7,304 nt of DNA from Gemmatimonadota bacterium (lineage in GTDB: Bacteria > Gemmatimonadota > Gemmatimonadetes > Gemmatimonadales > Gemmatimonadaceae), in NCBI GenBank assembly GCA_003131365.1, contig PKVB01000106.1, positions 17,052 to 24,355 of the forward strand, given 5' to 3'. Shown here piece by piece: positions 5,040 through 7,304 of this stretch; position 1 is the stretch's first letter; each line of letters opens with the position of its first letter. Position numbers and translations under genes: made by a program. Under the pieces are notes generated by a model. That model made no database searches, was not told the DNA's origin, and saw only the letters and a program-made list of their open reading frames with translations.

Positions 5040-6970
5040 TGTCGCAATTGCCGGGCTTCGAAACCGAGTTTGACGTTGTAGTCATAGGAGCTGGTCACGC
5101 TGGGACAGAGGCGGCGGTCGCGGCTGCGCGTCTCGGCGCTCAAGTCGGCTTGATCACGAGTGCGCTCGAAACAATCGGTCAGATGTCATGCAATCCGGCC
5201 ATTGGAGGTGTCGCAAAGGGCACTGTCGTTCGCGAAGTCGATGCGCTGGGAGGAATCATGGGGAGAGCTACTGATCTCGCCATGATCCAGTTCCGGATGC
5301 TGAACCGCAGCAAGGGCCCAGCTGTCTGGTCTCCGCGTGCGCAGTGCGATCGCGGACTGTACCGTCGCGCGGTCAGATCTCTCCTCGAGCAGCACACGAG
5401 CCTCCAGACTGTGCAAGGCACTGTCGCTCGTCTCCTTCTCACGCCGGATGAACGGCGGGTACTCGGCGTCGAGACCATCGAGGGGAGGCGCTTCGGCGCA
5501 AAAAGCGTTGTGATCACTACGGGCACTTTCCTGCACGGTCGGATTCATATCGGCACCGAGACTCGTATTTCCGGGGGACGAGCTGGTGAAACGGCCACCA
5601 CGCATCTTGCGGAGCAGCTCGAGCAAGCCGGTCTCACGGTGGCGCGCTTCAAGACAGGGACACCGCCACGCATCGATGGGCGCTCCGTCGATTATTCCGC
5701 TCTCGAAATCCAAGAGAGCGAGATCGAGCAGTTCGATTATTCCTGGTCCCACTTCTGGGGCGCGAAGCGCCGTCAGGGCTCCTCTGTCCGGCATCCTGCT
5801 CAAATGCCTTGCTGGATCACCTACCTCGAGGCCGAAGGTAAGAGAATCATCAAGGATAACATCGCGAAATCGGCAATGTACGGTGGTGCCATTTCGTCCC
5901 GCGGCCCACGGTACTGCCCTTCGGTCGAGGACAAGATCATAAAGTTCCCCGACGCGGAACGACACCAGATATTCCTCGAGCCCGAGGGACACGATACGAC
6001 TGAGCTTTACGTCAACGGTCTGTCCACTTCACTTCCTGCTACCGTCCAGCTCGAGATTCTGCAATCCGTTCGCGGACTCACGAACGTAAGAATGAATCGC
6101 GCGGGCTACGCTATCGAGTACGACTACTATCCACCAACCCAGCTGGATCCGTCGTTGCAGGTCAAGGTTATTCCGGGTCTCTACTTCGCCGGCCAGATAA
6201 ACGGGACCACGGGATACGAGGAAGCAGCGGGGCAGGGTCTGGTCGCAGGGCTTAACGCCGCTCTCTCGATACAGCGGAAGCAACCCATCGTGCTCGGCAG
6301 AGAGACGTCGTACATCGGTGTGCTGGTCGATGACCTCGTCACTCGCGGGGTGGATGAGCCTTATAGGCTCTTCACTTCACGATCGGAGTTCAGACTTACC
6401 GTCCGTCAGGATAACGCGCTCCGACGTCTAGGTCACATTGGCATGCGGCTCGGTATTTACTCGGAGCTCGAGGACGCGGCAATCAAAACGCGATTGGAGC
6501 ACGAAGACGCTGCCCTGCGCCTGGCTGAGACGAGCAGCATACGACCGGATCAGGCCGCGCAAATTCTCTCTGGCGCCGGCAGCGCCCCACTCTCGCATCC
6601 GGTGCGAATCGTCGAAGTAGCGAGACGTCAGGAGATTCCCCTCGATGGGCTATTACGGGCCGTCGGCTTGGGAGCAGACCTCGACAGCGAGGCGCTCGTC
6701 ACGGCAGATCTCGAGATCAAGTACGCGGGCTACTTCGAGCGTGAGAGAGCGCAAGCCGAGAGGATGCGCAGGATGGGTGATTTTTCTCTGGACCCCGATC
6801 TGGAATACGGCGACATGCGCTCACTGTCGCTCGAGGCACGTCAGAAGCTTTCGAATCTCAAGCCCCATTCGCTCGCTCAGGCTTCACGAATTCCGGGTGT
6901 AAGTCCCAGCGATCTACAGAACCTCGTGATCGAGATCGAGCGACGTCGAGGTCTGGCAGTCATGCACTAG
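5039..6970 (+). CDS. mnmG: tRNA uridine-5-carboxymethylaminomethyl modification enzyme MnmG (GidA)
   Basis: MnmG is the FAD protein that, with the GTPase MnmE, builds cmnm5U/nm5U at wobble U34 of certain tRNAs, using methylene-tetrahydrofolate, NADH and glycine or ammonium. The 643-residue length is slightly above the E. coli protein (629). Visible are the FAD-binding GAGHAGTEAA (17-26), SCNPAIGGVAKG (50-61), GTFLHGRIHIG (162-172), GGRAGE (179-184), KTGTPPRID (205-213), the catalytic-cysteine motif GPRYCPSVEDK (Cys293), the second flavin motif GQINGTTGYEEAAGQG (385-400), and TSRSEFRLTVRQDNA (446-460). The helical C-terminal domain (about 555-640), with KYAGYFERE and LKPHSLAQASRIPGVSP, is the MnmE/tRNA-contact region. 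A stop at 5033 fixes the ATG at 5039. No MnmE gene is in view. The 3' end overlaps the convergent transporter gene by 11 bases. Nothing looks broken or truncated. Confidence 0.98.
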   Translation: MSQLPGFETEFDVVVIGAGHAGTEAAVAAARLGAQVGLITSALETIGQMSCNPAIGGVAKGTVVREVDALGGIMGRATDLAMIQFRMLNRSKGPAVWSPRAQCDRGLYRRAVRSLLEQHTSLQTVQGTVARLLLTPDERRVLGVETIEGRRFGAKSVVITTGTFLHGRIHIGTETRISGGRAGETATTHLAEQLEQAGLTVARFKTGTPPRIDGRSVDYSALEIQESEIEQFDYSWSHFWGAKRRQGSSVRHPAQMPCWITYLEAEGKRIIKDNIAKSAMYGGAISSRGPRYCPSVEDKIIKFPDAERHQIFLEPEGHDTTELYVNGLSTSLPATVQLEILQSVRGLTNVRMNRAGYAIEYDYYPPTQLDPSLQVKVIPGLYFAGQINGTTGYEEAAGQGLVAGLNAALSIQRKQPIVLGRETSYIGVLVDDLVTRGVDEPYRLFTSRSEFRLTVRQDNALRRLGHIGMRLGIYSELEDAAIKTRLEHEDAALRLAETSSIRPDQAAQILSGAGSAPLSHPVRIVEVARRQEIPLDGLLRAVGLGADLDSEALVTADLEIKYAGYFERERAQAERMRRMGDFSLDPDLEYGDMRSLSLEARQKLSNLKPHSLAQASRIPGVSPSDLQNLVIEIERRRGLAVMH

Positions 6971-7304
6971 CCGTGATTCGAGTGGAGCTCCACTCGATCA
7001 CCAGCACCGCGGCGGCGATGAAGACGCCGCCAATGAGCGTTGCCGCTCCGAATTGATTGCCGAGCACCAGCGCGCCAAGAATCGCCGTAAAGAAAGGCTC
7101 CACAGTTGCGATGATCGCTGTCCTGACCGGGCCGAGCACCGATAGACCTTTGATGAGCGTCGAGAACGCAATCACGGTCGACACGAGTGCCAGTAGGAAA
7201 ATATTCGACCAGACCGCCGTTCCTCTTGGGACAAATAGCTCGCCGCCCAGAAGAGCAGCCGCCACAAACGAGATTGCTGCTCCAACTATCAGCAGGAAAG
7301 TCGA
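6960..7304 (-). CDS. EamA-family (DMT superfamily) transporter, C-terminal part
   Basis: The frame is open to the right edge, so the gene starts outside the window; only the last 114 residues are seen. They hold four hydrophobic segments (about 1-20, 34-58, 60-82 and 86-105). The pattern GPVRTAIIATVEPFFTAILGALVLG followed by GGVFIAAAVLVIEW matches the second EamA repeat of drug/metabolite-type exporters, where proline sits in the third-last helix and a glycine-rich helix ends the protein. The usual GE after that helix is GN here (82-83), a mild deviation. Such proteins are inner-membrane exporters of small metabolites or amino acids; the substrate cannot be inferred. A GTG at 7265 should not be taken as the start, since translated sequence upstream of it continues the first helix. 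The 3' end overlaps the end of mnmG and contains a perfect palindrome. Confidence 0.87.
   Translation of the reverse strand, partial: STFLLIVGAAISFVAAALLGGELFVPRGTAVWSNIFLLALVSTVIAFSTLIKGLSVLGPVRTAIIATVEPFFTAILGALVLGNQFGAATLIGGVFIAAAVLVIEWSSTRITASA
6973..7001. terminator. 20-bp perfect palindrome at the mnmG / transporter junction
   Basis: TCGAGTGGAGCTCCACTCGA (6978-6997) is a perfect 20-bp palindrome. It is extended by GTGA (6973-6976) pairing with TCAC (6998-7001) around one bulged T. It begins three bases after the mnmG stop codon and lies inside the last codons of the transporter gene. Being symmetric, it forms the same hairpin in both transcripts. Neither side has a U-tract, so a classical intrinsic terminator is not shown. 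A bidirectional stop, an mRNA 3'-end protector or a dimeric-protein binding site are the options. Confidence 0.5.

Noticed and set aside
5186..5992. Long open frame of 268 codons on the minus strand inside mnmG
   Set aside because: It lies wholly antisense to an intact, highly conserved gene, and its translation has no recognisable fold; open antisense frames are common with this codon use.
5384..6834. Frequent CTCGAG hexamers in mnmG
   Set aside because: Most fall in frame as Leu-Glu codons (CTC GAG), so codon preference and protein sequence explain them; there is no regular spacing.

Overview
This is an ordinary-looking bacterial chromosomal segment: moderately GC-rich, densely coded, with no insertion sequence, CRISPR array, rRNA or tRNA that I can see. 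The proteins recall soil-type Gemmatimonadota, mainly the dienelactone-hydrolase lipoprotein and the SerA and MnmG sequences. That is an impression from memory, not a search result, so treat the phylum as tentative.

Layout, left to right. (1) Leftward unit, 2088 to 41: a small ArsC/Spx-fold protein without any cysteine, a 95-base gap holding a strongly foldable element, then serA (first enzyme of serine biosynthesis). (2) Rightward unit, 2152 to 4685, divergent from the first across only 63 bases: a YheT-type serine alpha/beta hydrolase (possibly behind a 12-residue leader ORF), a dienelactone-hydrolase-type lipoprotein one base later, and a small NfeD-like membrane protein. (3) A leftward 99-residue acidic protein of unknown function (4981 to 4682), whose stop overlaps the nfeD-like stop by four bases. 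(4) mnmG (5039 to 6970), rightward and divergent from the 99-residue gene; it encodes the tRNA wobble-uridine modification flavoprotein. (5) The C-terminal part of an EamA-family transporter on the minus strand, running off the right edge and overlapping the 3' end of mnmG by 11 bases.

The genes do not form one pathway. serA and mnmG are housekeeping genes. The two hydrolases look translationally or transcriptionally coupled, but their substrates cannot be read from sequence. The most interesting non-coding signals are a nested 73-base hairpin just upstream of serA, a perfect 20-bp palindrome directly after mnmG, and a recurring pattern of inverted repeats without U-tracts at gene ends. I found no evidence of a new multi-gene system.
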